From NCBI GenBank assembly GCA_937895465.1, contig CALAYY010000068.1, forward strand, positions 1 to 13,355: a stretch of 13,355 nucleotides of DNA, written 5' to 3'. Positions 6,151 to 13,243 of the stretch are shown here, piece by piece. Source of the DNA: an uncultured Clostridia bacterium. Its GTDB lineage: Bacteria > Bacillota > Clostridia > Christensenellales > DUVY01. The translations under genes and the position numbers were made by a program. How positions within the stretch are numbered: position 1 is the first letter of the stretch; every line of letters starts with the position of its first letter. A model generated the notes under the pieces. It saw only the letters and a list, made by a program, of their open reading frames with translations. It was not told where the DNA came from and searched no databases.

Positions 6151-6230
6151 TTCTCATTACGTTTCTTATGGCTATAATAAATTAATCCTCAGCCGGCTAA
6201 CGCCGCCAGCTCCTTTTGATAAAGGAGCCT
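6151..6230 (-). repeat. dispersed 80-bp double-hairpin repeat, copy 1
   Basis: Read on the minus strand, this matches 12140-12219 with about 9 mismatches in the first 77 bases (hand alignment). It has two hairpins: GCTCCTTT/AAAGGAGC (8 bp, loop TGAT on the plus strand) and CGGC/GCCG around TAAC. The hairpin loop differs between copies (TGAT versus GGAG) while the arms are unchanged, which suggests that structure is kept. It lies between galE and yfcE. It resembles palindromic REP/MITE-type intergenic repeats; there is no coding capacity. Confidence 0.85.
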
Positions 6231-6250
6231 ATAGTGTTATCTACACCTGA

Positions 6251-6727
6251 TTATCTTACTTCTACTATCTTTACTAATGGCTTTTTGCCTGAAAGTATCA
6301 TATATGCGTATGTAGGATTGCCCATTCGTGGATTGCCAAGGCTACCTGGATTAATTACCGTTCGACCGTCAATATAATCTGTATAAGCAACATGAGTATG
6401 CCCATACAGCACTATGTCAGCATCTGTTTCTTTTGCTTTTTGCATAAGGTCATCAAGATATTCTTTGACATGATATTTATGTCCGTGAGTAATAAAAATT
6501 TTGAAACCGTCAATCTCTGTAACAACTTCTTCACTTAGCTGTGAAAATATATCACAATTTCCCTTAACCATAATAAGTCTGTCGCCGAGAAGATTTTTAT
6601 AAGGATATAATGCGCTTATTCCATCGCCCAAAAATATGACATAATCGCTTTCAGTTAAAATGCCGTCGATTTTTCTTAATGATGCTGTATTATTGTGGAT
6701 ATCGGATAAAATTATTACTTTAGTCAT
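6251..6727 (-). CDS. yfcE: YfcE/MJ0936-type metallophosphodiesterase
   Basis: 158 residues with the full calcineurin-type metal-binding set: SDIHNN (D9, H11), LGDG (D35), KGNCD (N57), THGH (H81, H83) and YGHTH (H110, H112), followed by NPGSLGNPR. Family members hydrolyse phosphodiesters with manganese in vitro; the physiological substrate is unclear. It follows rdgB on the same strand and the genes overlap by eight bases (ATGACTAA), so they are co-transcribed and coupled. A TTG codon one position upstream could also start it, but the ATG is preferred. This rdgB-yfcE pairing is common in Firmicutes. Transcription should end at the hairpin 6083-6116. Confidence 0.9.
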   Translation of the reverse strand: MTKVIILSDIHNNTASLRKIDGILTESDYVIFLGDGISALYPYKNLLGDRLIMVKGNCDIFSQLSEEVVTEIDGFKIFITHGHKYHVKEYLDDLMQKAKETDADIVLYGHTHVAYTDYIDGRTVINPGSLGNPRMGNPTYAYMILSGKKPLVKIVEVR

Positions 6728-7334
6728 CAATATGCCCTTGCTCTAAAATAAATTTTTGTTTTAGCTCATTTAATGCTCTTGCTCTATGACTTATCGCATT
6801 TTTTTCTGATGGCGCAGCAAATCCAAAACTCTTTTTTAGCTCGTCAGAAAAGAATATTGGGTCATATCCAAAACCGCCGCCGCCTTCTGGCTTTTCAAGA
6901 ATTGTGCCGTTAACTTTACCTTGTGCTGTTATTTCTTTGCCGTCAGGTAAAATTAAAACCACAGTACATATAAAATACGCCCTTCTGTCTGTCATTCCTT
7001 TGAGTTTTTCCAAAAGCTTTTGATTGTTCTTAGTGTCGTCAGCGTCAATGCCAGCATACCTTGCCGACATTATACCGGGCTCATCATTTAGGGCAGGCAC
7101 AATAAGTCCGCTGTCATCAGCAATAACAGCCATTGTTCCTTTAATATGATTATATACCGCTCTTGCTTTTATTTGGGCATTTTCCAAAAAGGTTGAGCCA
7201 TTTTCTTCAGGATTGATATTAAGCCCTAAGTCTTTTAATGACTTAATTTCTTGAAAAAAATCCCCCAAAATCTGCTTAATTTCTTTGGCTTTGCCGTCAT
7301 TATTGGTAGCAGCGAGTAAAACTTTTTTGTTCAT
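6720..7334 (-). CDS. rdgB: RdgB/HAM1 family XTP/dITP pyrophosphatase
   Basis: 204 residues. It removes pyrophosphate from non-canonical purine nucleotides (dITP, XTP) and so keeps them out of DNA and RNA. Motifs: ATNNDGK (9-15), NGSTFLENAQIKAR (45-58), ADDSGL (72-77, catalytic Asp pair), ARYAG, GGGGFGYDPIF (151-161) and ISHRARAL (181-188). Length and motif order are typical of a complete enzyme. ATG at 7334 is preceded by AGGT seven bases upstream. It is the first gene of a two-gene operon with yfcE and has its own promoter (7361-7389, minus). Confidence 0.95.
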   Translation of the reverse strand: MNKKVLLAATNNDGKAKEIKQILGDFFQEIKSLKDLGLNINPEENGSTFLENAQIKARAVYNHIKGTMAVIADDSGLIVPALNDEPGIMSARYAGIDADDTKNNQKLLEKLKGMTDRRAYFICTVVLILPDGKEITAQGKVNGTILEKPEGGGGFGYDPIFFSDELKKSFGFAAPSEKNAISHRARALNELKQKFILEQGHIDD

Positions 7335-7360
7335 ATAATTACCTGTTTGATTTTTACTTT

Positions 7361-7389
7361 AGCATATCATATTTTCTATGGGTAGACAA
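7361..7389 (-). promoter_or_regulatory. promoter of rdgB-yfcE
   Basis: On the minus strand, TTGTCT (7389-7384) and TATGCT (7366-7361) are separated by 17 bases. The rdgB ATG lies about 27 bases further on. Both boxes match four to five of six consensus positions. Confidence 0.55.
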
Positions 7390-7450
7390 ATAAAAACAAA
7401 TATAGTCTTATAATATTTTTTATTTGATTTAAAAAAATTATATTAAGCTA

Positions 7451-7459
7451 TGTTATAAT
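7451..7459 (+). promoter_or_regulatory. extended -10 promoter of the sirtuin gene
   Basis: TGTTATAAT is a perfect extended -10 (TGN TATAAT) with no -35 at normal distance. The start point would be near 7466, only about four bases before the ATG at 7470, implying a leaderless mRNA. A second TATAAT at 7409-7414 could give a 49-base leader, but neither leader contains a Shine-Dalgarno sequence. Confidence 0.5.
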
Positions 7460-7469
7460 AAAGATAGTT

Positions 7470-8204
7470 ATGGATAATGAAGTTTTAAAAAATGTAAAAG
7501 AACTGATTGAAAAAAGCTCTAATATTGTCTTTTTTGGCGGAGCGGGTGTCTCTACGGCTTCAGGCATACCTGATTTTCGCTCAGCTACAGGACTATATAA
7601 TAAAAAGCAAAACACGGCATATCCGCCCGAGTATATGCTAAGCCATGATTTTATTGTAAAACATCCTGATCAATTTTCGGATTATGTCAGACAAAACCTT
7701 ATATATGGTGAGGCACAACCAAACGGCGCACACAAAGCCTTGGTAAAACTAGAAGAACAGGGCAAGCTAAAGGCGGTCATTACTCAAAACATTGACGGCT
7801 TGCATCAGAAAGCAGGCAGCAGCAATGTATTAGAACTTCATGGCAATTTGACTGATTATTATTGTATAGGGTGCAAAAAGGAATATTCACAGCAGGAGTT
7901 TTGCGCTCATAACGGTACATTTGGCTGTACCAAATGCGGTAATGTAGTAAGACCCAAAGTTGTATTATACGGCGAAGGTTTGGATATGAGTATTTATTGG
8001 ACTGCTGTTAAATTTGTACAGCATGCAGATGTTTTGATTGTAGGGGGGACATCTCTTGTGGTTCATCCTGCAGCTGGGCTTTTAGACTATTATCATGGGC
8101 ATAAGCTAGTTTTGATTAATATAGAAAAGACTTCAGAAGATTACAGGGCGGATTATGTTTTACAAGGCGATGTATCCAAAATCCTATGGGATTTGATTGA
8201 TTAA
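7470..8204 (+). CDS. NAD-dependent protein deacetylase, sirtuin (CobB/SrtN type)
   Basis: 244 residues. It removes acetyl groups from lysines using NAD+, releasing nicotinamide and O-acetyl-ADP-ribose. Motifs: GAGVSTASGIPDFR (24-37), TQNIDGLHQ (105-113), catalytic H124 in LHGN, four zinc cysteines C132, C135, C153 and C156, GGTSLVVHPA (192-201), and LINIEKT. The Y-x-x-R desuccinylase signature of SIRT5/CobB is not visible (YVRQ at 72-75), so deacetylation is more likely than deacylation of acidic groups. The N-terminus starts where related proteins start, although no ribosome site precedes it. A tautomerase gene follows after 22 bases and a terminator closes the pair. Confidence 0.95.
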   Translation: MDNEVLKNVKELIEKSSNIVFFGGAGVSTASGIPDFRSATGLYNKKQNTAYPPEYMLSHDFIVKHPDQFSDYVRQNLIYGEAQPNGAHKALVKLEEQGKLKAVITQNIDGLHQKAGSSNVLELHGNLTDYYCIGCKKEYSQQEFCAHNGTFGCTKCGNVVRPKVVLYGEGLDMSIYWTAVKFVQHADVLIVGGTSLVVHPAAGLLDYYHGHKLVLINIEKTSEDYRADYVLQGDVSKILWDLID

Positions 8205-8226
8205 TAAAAATTGGAGGTAAAAAGAT

Positions 8227-8463
8227 ATGCCGCATATTTCAGTAAAAATGTTAAAGGGCAGAACAGAAGCCCAAAAGGAAAAGTTGGCGCAAGAGCTTGC
8301 CAAAACACTAAAAAATGTTTTGGGAGTAGGAGACAGTCATATTTCGGTGTCTGTTCAGGATTATTCTGCACAAGAATGGCAGGATGAGTTCAAAAAAGAA
8401 ATAACAGACAATATGGAAAATGTAAGAATTCAGCCAAAATACGATCCCAAAGACTTGCTCTAA
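8227..8463 (+). CDS. 4-oxalocrotonate tautomerase family protein (PptA-like)
   Basis: 78 residues. After Met removal the protein begins with Pro, the catalytic base of the tautomerase superfamily, in MPHISVKMLKGR. Length, the QEWQDEFKKEI segment and the C-terminal YDP resemble E. coli PptA (YdcE) more than the 62-residue 4-oxalocrotonate tautomerases. PptA tautomerises phenylpyruvate-type enols in vitro and has no settled role. GGAGG (about 8213-8217) lies nine bases before ATG. It is probably co-transcribed with the sirtuin; no functional link is established. Confidence 0.88.
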   Translation: MPHISVKMLKGRTEAQKEKLAQELAKTLKNVLGVGDSHISVSVQDYSAQEWQDEFKKEITDNMENVRIQPKYDPKDLL

Positions 8464-8470
8464 AAATTGG

Positions 8471-8500
8471 AAAAAGGATTATAAGAAATAATCCTTTTTT
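8471..8500 (+). terminator. intrinsic terminator of the sirtuin-tautomerase operon
   Basis: AAAAAGGATTAT (8471-8482) pairs with ATAATCCTTTTT (8488-8499) around loop AAGAA, giving a 12-bp stem that ends in six T residues (8495-8500). It lies seven bases after the tautomerase stop. Confidence 0.9.
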
Positions 8501-8506
8501 CTCATA

Positions 8507-8572
8507 TTACAGCTTATAGAAAACCAAGCCTTCTTTGTCTAAAGTTGCATGTCATTACCGTAAGGCAATGAC
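8507..8572 (-). repeat. hairpin-plus-tail repeat, copy A
   Basis: On the minus strand, a hairpin (GTCATT-CC, GTAA loop on the plus strand, GG-AATGAC; 8551-8572) is followed by a tail with CTTTAGACAAAGAAGGCTT (8544-8526) running on to about 8507. The tail matches 12085-12122 at 32 of 38 positions by hand count. The remainder of 8573-8700 shows only a weak 6-bp inverted repeat (GCACTT 8592-8597 / AAGTGC 8622-8627) and no coding potential. Confidence 0.6.
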
Positions 8573-8700
8573 AGATGGTTTATTTAGCATAGCACTTAAA
8601 AAGCATTATGATAGACCTATCAAGTGCAAAAAACCTTATCTAAAATCTTTAAGTTTACCAAAATGTGCTTGCAATTAGTTATTATAACAAGAGGTAATAT

Positions 8701-8729
8701 TTGACATAATAAACTCATGATGATATACT
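8701..8729 (+). promoter_or_regulatory. sigma-A promoter of the DEAD-box helicase gene
   Basis: A perfect -35 TTGACA (8701-8706), 17-base spacer, and TATACT (8724-8729). The predicted start is near 8736, giving a leader of about 66 bases that contains a terminator-like hairpin. Confidence 0.8.
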
Positions 8730-8757
8730 ACAATTTAGAAATATATTTTTGTTTTAG

Positions 8758-8789
8758 ATGCAGAGGATATTTTTTCCCTGCATTTTTTT
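8758..8789 (+). terminator. leader terminator (candidate attenuator) before the helicase
   Basis: ATGCAG (8758-8763) pairs with CTGCAT (8778-8783), extended inward by GG (8765-8766) with CC (8776-8777) past a bulged A, and seven T residues follow (8783-8789). It sits between the promoter and the AGGAG (8793-8797) of the helicase gene, so transcripts must read through it to express the gene. No gene upstream on this promoter needs it as an end signal. Confidence 0.65.
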
Positions 8790-8801
8790 AATAGGAGAAA
8801 C

Positions 8802-10559
8802 ATGTTTGAAGAATTAAATCTTTCTAAGGATATACTTAACGCACTCTCATCAGGCGGTTTTGTTACACCTACCAAAATTCAATCGGAGTGTATTCCGCTT
8901 CTTTTAGAAGGGCATGATGTTGTGGGACGGTCGCAGACAGGCTCTGGCAAGACCTTTGCTTTTGGACTGCCAATACTTGATAAGATAGCTAATAATGAGG
9001 ACGGAATCAATGCCCTTGTTATATGCCCTACAAGAGAGCTTGCTTTGCAGGTTACGGACGAACTGAAAAAAATATCCAAATTTAAAGGCGCTTGCAATGT
9101 TGTGCCGGTTTATGGCGGAGCCGACATAATGCGTCAGATAAAAGCACTAAAGACCGCAAGAGTGGTAGTAGGTACGCCTGGACGGCTTATAGACCATCTT
9201 GACAGGCATACTCTTAAGCTTCACAATATAAAAACAGTAGTTTTGGATGAGGCTGATGAAATGCTCAATATGGGTTTTAGAGAGGACATTGAAACCATTT
9301 TAAAAGCAGTACCCAAAACCCGTCAGACTGTAATGTTTTCGGCTACTATGCCTTACGAAATAAAAGAAATAACCAAGCTATATATGAATGAGCCCAAGTA
9401 TGTTGAAATCGGTCAGGATAACAGCACTCTTGAAGAAATCGAACAGCAATATGTCAAGGTTTTTAAAAATCAGAAAAAAGATGCGTTATCAGAGTTTTTG
9501 GAGCAGAACGCACCCAAAAGAACGATTATATTTTGCAACACCAAGCGCATGACTGATGAGCTTGAAAGTTATCTTTATCAAAAAGGCTATCAATCTTATG
9601 CTTTGCACGGAGATATGCGCCAAAGCCAAAGAAAACGGGTTATGACATCGGTAAAAGCCAAAGACAATTTTATTTTGGTTGCTTCCGATGTAGCAGCACG
9701 TGGTCTTGACATAAAGGATGTAGATTATGTCGTCAACTATGATTTGCCCAACGATGTAGAATATTATATCCATAGAATAGGCCGAACAGGCAGAGCAGGC
9801 AAGAGCGGCAAAACCTTGACAATAATCAATGATAAAGCCCAATTGGAATTATTAAAAGAATTCATCAAAAAAACTAATTCCAAAATACAAGAACTAAGAC
9901 TTTCTATGAGCGTTGACGAATATGTGGATATGTCATTGAGCCGAAGTGAATCAAGAAAATATGGAATGGCTACAATAGTCAATATGAAATCAACTCCAAA
10001 ACGTAGTTTCAATTCCTATCCTAGAGGTAACAGGAATAGAGACGGTTTTCAATCCAAAAGCCAATCCAACAAACCCAAACCAAAAAGCGGCTTTTCTGAC
10101 CAAAAGCAAAATTTCAATAGTAATTGGAATAATGAAAATCAAGATAAAGAATTTTCCCAAAAAAGAACAGCGCCTAGGCGTTCTAACAACTCTTTTGGAA
10201 ATAGTACTAATAAGGATGGCAGACCTAATAACAAGTTTTCTGAAAGAAAGTCTAGTTCAGGTTATAAAGGCAACTATGTAAAATCAGACAGTTATAAAAA
10301 AGCGGATAGCTTGGGTGCTTCTGAAGGCAGTAAAAAGTTTGATAGATTCGAAAGAACGGATAAAGACCAAAAAAGATTTTCTAATAAGTCAACTAACTTT
10401 GGAAAAAGCAAAGATTATAGAAAAGACAAATTTGCCGCTGCAGATAGCTTTGTAAAAACCAAAAATGAAAAAGATAAAGAAAGCAAATCTAACAATGCAA
10501 GACCCAAGAAAAAGAGCTTTTTTGATTTTTTCAAAAAAGATAAAAAAACATCCAAATAG
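8802..10559 (+). CDS. DEAD-box ATP-dependent RNA helicase (CshA/DeaD type)
   Basis: 585 residues. The core (about 1-370) carries all motifs in order: Q motif GFVTPTKIQ (19-27), I SQTGSGKT (44-51), Ia PTRELALQ, Ib TPGRLIDH, II DEAD (149-152), III SAT (180-182), V ARGLD and VI HRIGRTGR (324-331). It unwinds RNA duplexes with ATP; CshA/DeaD proteins act in cold adaptation, ribosome assembly and mRNA decay. The last 190 residues are a low-complexity tail rich in Lys, Arg, Asn, Ser and Gly, probably an RNA-binding disordered region, with no folded DbpA-type domain visible, and end in SFFDFFKK (572-579). AGGAG (8793-8797) lies four bases before ATG. Expression may be tuned by the leader terminator. 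Confidence 0.95.
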   Translation: MFEELNLSKDILNALSSGGFVTPTKIQSECIPLLLEGHDVVGRSQTGSGKTFAFGLPILDKIANNEDGINALVICPTRELALQVTDELKKISKFKGACNVVPVYGGADIMRQIKALKTARVVVGTPGRLIDHLDRHTLKLHNIKTVVLDEADEMLNMGFREDIETILKAVPKTRQTVMFSATMPYEIKEITKLYMNEPKYVEIGQDNSTLEEIEQQYVKVFKNQKKDALSEFLEQNAPKRTIIFCNTKRMTDELESYLYQKGYQSYALHGDMRQSQRKRVMTSVKAKDNFILVASDVAARGLDIKDVDYVVNYDLPNDVEYYIHRIGRTGRAGKSGKTLTIINDKAQLELLKEFIKKTNSKIQELRLSMSVDEYVDMSLSRSESRKYGMATIVNMKSTPKRSFNSYPRGNRNRDGFQSKSQSNKPKPKSGFSDQKQNFNSNWNNENQDKEFSQKRTAPRRSNNSFGNSTNKDGRPNNKFSERKSSSGYKGNYVKSDSYKKADSLGASEGSKKFDRFERTDKDQKRFSNKSTNFGKSKDYRKDKFAAADSFVKTKNEKDKESKSNNARPKKKSFFDFFKKDKKTSK

Positions 10560-10568
10560 ACAAAAAAC

Positions 10569-10602
10569 AGACCGCCCAAAATAGGCGGTCTTAATATTTT
10601 TA
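10569..10602. terminator. bidirectional terminator between helicase and permease
   Basis: AGACCGCC (10569-10576), loop CAAAATA, GGCGGTCT (10584-10591): a GC-rich 8-bp stem. On the plus strand TTAATATTTTT follows; on the minus strand GTTTTTTG follows. It serves the two converging genes. Confidence 0.88.
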
Positions 10603-10617
10603 ATGATTAATTATATC

Positions 10618-11886
10618 TTATAAGCCCCATAACAGCCAAATCAAAACATAACCTGTTGTTACAGCGGCAAGAGTAAACGGCACACTTATTTTCATAAAAT
10701 CAAGTGCCTTAACTTCATGACCCTCTTTTCTTAAAATTCCAAGTCCTGTAATATTGGCAGATGCGCCTATCGGAGTAAGGTTGCCTCCAAGAGTTGCTCC
10801 GCTTATTAAGCCAAAGTACAGCACCGTTGGATCAACACCCAGATTGGCGGCTATTGCGGCTACGACAGGAAGCATTGTCGCTGTATAAGGTATATTGTCA
10901 ATAAAGGCAGAAATCAAAACAGATGTCCAGACAATTATTGTATAAATTAAGAAAGTGTTTCCGCCGCCCATCTTTTGAATTATCTTAGCAATTTCATCAA
11001 TAACTCCTGCTGATTTTAGACCGCCGATTATGATAAAGATACCTGCCAATAACATCAAAGTAAAATAGTCTATTTCTTTGACTGTTTCTTTAAATACTTT
11101 CCAGTCTTTTGTTCTTATCATTGTATAGATTATTCCTACAATCATCAAACCTACACAGATAAGCCCATTGGTAATATCTATTTTGTTAGGAATAAAGGAT
11201 GCAATTATTAATAACACAATCATTGCAAGAAGCAATACTGTAGGGAAATAATCAGTTACTTCAGTCTTTTCATTGAGAGAAATCTTTTGTTTGTCCTTTC
11301 TGAAAACATATACTAAAACCAGCATTGAAACCAAAGCGGCAGCTTGTACTACAAAAAACAAGCCCGGACGGCCTTGATACCAAAGGAAATCCATAAAGTT
11401 CATATTAGCTTGAGAGCCCAGCATTATAGAAGTGGTATCACCTACAAGTGTAGCCGCACCTTGAAGATTGGATGAAATGGCTATAGCAATTATACTGTTA
11501 ACAGGTGAGGCATTAAGTTTTTTGGAAATAGTGATAGCTACGGGTGCTACCATAAGCACAGTTGCCACATTGTCAACAAAAGCTGAGATAATGCCTGCAA
11601 AGAGCGCAAGAGCAATTATTGCCCAAGATATATTTGGCATTTTTTTGATAATCATATCAGCCATAAGCGAAGGCATCTTTGATGCAATAAACAACGATAC
11701 GATACCCATTGTTCCGCCTATCATTAATATGACATTCCAATCAATTGCAGTAGGAACTTCTTTAATAGGAATAATTTGAAGTGCAATAAACAAAGACGCC
11801 GCCATCAGAGCTATATAAGCACGCCATTTTGGAAAAGCCAACAGGCATACATAAGTAATCAAAAACAGAATCAAAGCTAAAATCAT
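10618..11886 (-). CDS. ArsB/NhaD/SLC13-type ion transporter
   Basis: 422 residues, hydrophobic almost throughout, with about ten to twelve membrane spans, an inner-membrane secondary transporter of the ion-transporter superfamily. Two inverted-repeat halves are visible from paired signatures: SAFVDNVATVLMVAPV (101-116) with SNLQGAATLVGD (139-150), and SAFIDNIPYTATMLPV (326-341) with GATLGGNLTPIGASANI (363-379). A charged loop (about 195-212) lies between the halves. The family includes arsenite, sodium/proton, dicarboxylate and citrate carriers; the motifs fit the ArsB/NhaD branch, but the substrate cannot be told. No arsR, arsC or arsA is nearby, so arsenic resistance is not supported. AGGGG lies about seven bases before ATG on the minus strand. 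Confidence 0.88.
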   Translation of the reverse strand: MILALILFLITYVCLLAFPKWRAYIALMAASLFIALQIIPIKEVPTAIDWNVILMIGGTMGIVSLFIASKMPSLMADMIIKKMPNISWAIIALALFAGIISAFVDNVATVLMVAPVAITISKKLNASPVNSIIAIAISSNLQGAATLVGDTTSIMLGSQANMNFMDFLWYQGRPGLFFVVQAAALVSMLVLVYVFRKDKQKISLNEKTEVTDYFPTVLLLAMIVLLIIASFIPNKIDITNGLICVGLMIVGIIYTMIRTKDWKVFKETVKEIDYFTLMLLAGIFIIIGGLKSAGVIDEIAKIIQKMGGGNTFLIYTIIVWTSVLISAFIDNIPYTATMLPVVAAIAANLGVDPTVLYFGLISGATLGGNLTPIGASANITGLGILRKEGHEVKALDFMKISVPFTLAAVTTGYVLIWLLWGL

Positions 11887-11914
11887 AAATTTCCCCTTTT
11901 GTAATGATGAGATT

Positions 11915-11920
11915 ATTATA
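11915..11920 (-). promoter_or_regulatory. -10 element of the permease gene
   Basis: A perfect TATAAT on the minus strand, 28 bases before the permease ATG. The -35 position (TTTATT at 17-base spacing) matches only three of six bases, so the promoter is weak or activator-dependent. Confidence 0.4.
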
Positions 11921-12060
11921 AAGGATAATCTGAATTAAATAAAGTGAAATCCTAAATTAATTTAGTTTTAAATGAACCTCAAAAGGTGCTTTAATTAAGT
12001 TTATATAAATTAAATGGTTTTTCATAATGTTTCTTAAAACTTGTAAATAAATCATCTATC

Positions 12061-12122
12061 TTTCGCTAAAGCGAAAATCCACACCACTTTAGAAAAAGAA
12101 GGCTTTATTTTATATAGACTGT
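12061..12122 (+). repeat. hairpin-plus-tail repeat, copy B
   Basis: Hairpin TTTCGC/GCGAAA with loop TAAA (12061-12076), then a tail beginning ACTTTAGAAAAAGAAGGCTT at 12086 and running to about 12122. The tail matches copy A (8507-8545, minus strand) at 32 of 38 hand-aligned positions. The hairpin arms differ in sequence from copy A but hold the same relative place. Confidence 0.6.
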
Positions 12123-12139
12123 ATAAAAATAGACCTCAA

Positions 12140-12219
12140 AGGCTCCTTTCTCCAAAGGAGCTGGCGGCGTTAGCCGACTGAGGATTAATTTATTACAGTC
12201 ATAAAATGTGTAATGAAAA
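12140..12219 (+). repeat. dispersed 80-bp double-hairpin repeat, copy 2
   Basis: The second copy of the 6151-6230 element, in the opposite orientation. GCTCCTTT/AAAGGAGC with a 4-base loop is followed by GGCGGC-GTTA-GCCG and then GAGGATTAATTTATTA. It lies in the 450-bp spacer 11887-12337, which contains no gene I can support: 11921-12060 is AT-rich with nothing recognisable, and 12220-12337 likewise. Confidence 0.85.
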
Positions 12220-12337
12220 CGGTATCATTAATAAGAACTACAGGCATTAACTAAAAGTAGTTTAAACTTTTAAAAATTGATTATTATTATCTTATAAATA
12301 AAATGGCAAACACAGCGTTAATATGTTTTAAAACCAA

Positions 12338-13108
12338 TCAATGCTTTTGGGCGGCAGCACCTTTGTTTTTTAAACTTTGCTGCAATGCGGCAACTAGATC
12401 CATAGCAAGATTAGGCACACCTTCTTTGGCGGCAATAACTTCTTTGCCTCGTATTTTCATATCTATTGCTGATTTTAACTTGGCTTGATACTCATCAGCA
12501 TAGTCTTGCGGCACAAACTTGGAATCCATGCTGTCAATCAGGGTTTTGGCAAGCTTTAATTCGTTTTCACTGACCTTGACTGATGAATTATAAACAGGCG
12601 GTGTACCGATTTCCTCAAAAAAGTACATAGTATTCATAATCATTACATTGTCTTTGATTCGTAGGCTAACCAAGTTTTGTTTATTAGACATAACCGTTCG
12701 GGCAATAGCCGCTTTTTTTTGGCTCTGCATTGCGGTTTTCAAAAGCTCAAAAGGTTTATCAGCTCCATCAGGATGTACATAATACGATTTGTCAAAATAT
12801 ATGGGGTCAATTTCTTTAATATCCACAAAAGCCTCTATGGTAATAGACTTATCCTTAGGAGACTTAATTTTTTCAAAGTCCTCATCTTCCATAATCACAT
12901 ATTTGTCAGGCTCATATTCATAACCTTTGACAATGTCTTTGGGACTGACTTCTTCAGTACAGCTTTGGCAAAACTTCTTATACCTAATGCGCTCCTTTGT
13001 CTTGCGATGAAGCTGATTAAAGCTGATATCGTTGTTTTTGACGGCAACCTCAAGCTTGATAGGAATATAAACAAGCCCAAAGGTTATCGACGCTTTACTA
13101 CGTGCCAT
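12338..13108 (-). CDS. ku: non-homologous end joining protein Ku
   Basis: 256 residues, the compact bacterial Ku (YkoV-like). A homodimeric ring binds broken DNA ends and recruits LigD. The protein begins ARSKASITFGLVYIPIKLEVA, has FNQLHRKTKERIRYKKFC (30-47), C47-x-x-C50, DIVKGYEYEPDKYVIM (58-73), and the DNA-encircling region AIARTVMSNKQNLVSLR (135-150). It ends soon after the usual NLAMDLVAALQQSLKNKG, so there is no long basic C-terminal extension. AGGA lies eight bases before ATG on the minus strand. LigD is not in the window. Long open frames on the opposite strand across this gene are its antisense shadows. Confidence 0.95.
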   Translation of the reverse strand: MARSKASITFGLVYIPIKLEVAVKNNDISFNQLHRKTKERIRYKKFCQSCTEEVSPKDIVKGYEYEPDKYVIMEDEDFEKIKSPKDKSITIEAFVDIKEIDPIYFDKSYYVHPDGADKPFELLKTAMQSQKKAAIARTVMSNKQNLVSLRIKDNVMIMNTMYFFEEIGTPPVYNSSVKVSENELKLAKTLIDSMDSKFVPQDYADEYQAKLKSAIDMKIRGKEVIAAKEGVPNLAMDLVAALQQSLKNKGAAAQKH

Positions 13109-13243
13109 AAAAAATCCTAAAACCTAATTAAGAACAATAATCAATTTATAAATATTATCCCAAAAATATATAAAAAAATTCTTATACACGGTATGAGTTT
13201 GTTCGCATCATATATAATATTAGAATTTTATTGGATAAAGATG

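Noticed and set aside
6183..6230. The GC-rich hairpin element as the galE terminator
   Set aside because: It lacks a T-run after the stem, recurs elsewhere as a dispersed repeat, and a proper terminator already lies at 6083-6116.
8573..8700. A small RNA or riboswitch upstream of the helicase promoter
   Set aside because: Only a weak 6-bp inverted repeat is visible, with no promoter or T-run belonging to it.
9489..10012. Minus-strand frames of 82 and 117 residues under the helicase
   Set aside because: They are complements of helicase motifs IV-VI and carry no independent evidence.
10618..11886. Calling the permease an arsenite pump (arsB)
   Set aside because: The fold is shared by many ion transporters and no ars genes are nearby, so the substrate stays open.
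12303..13120. Plus-strand open frames of 61 and 147 residues across the Ku gene
   Set aside because: They are antisense to a clearly recognisable Ku protein and show no family motifs or ribosome sites.
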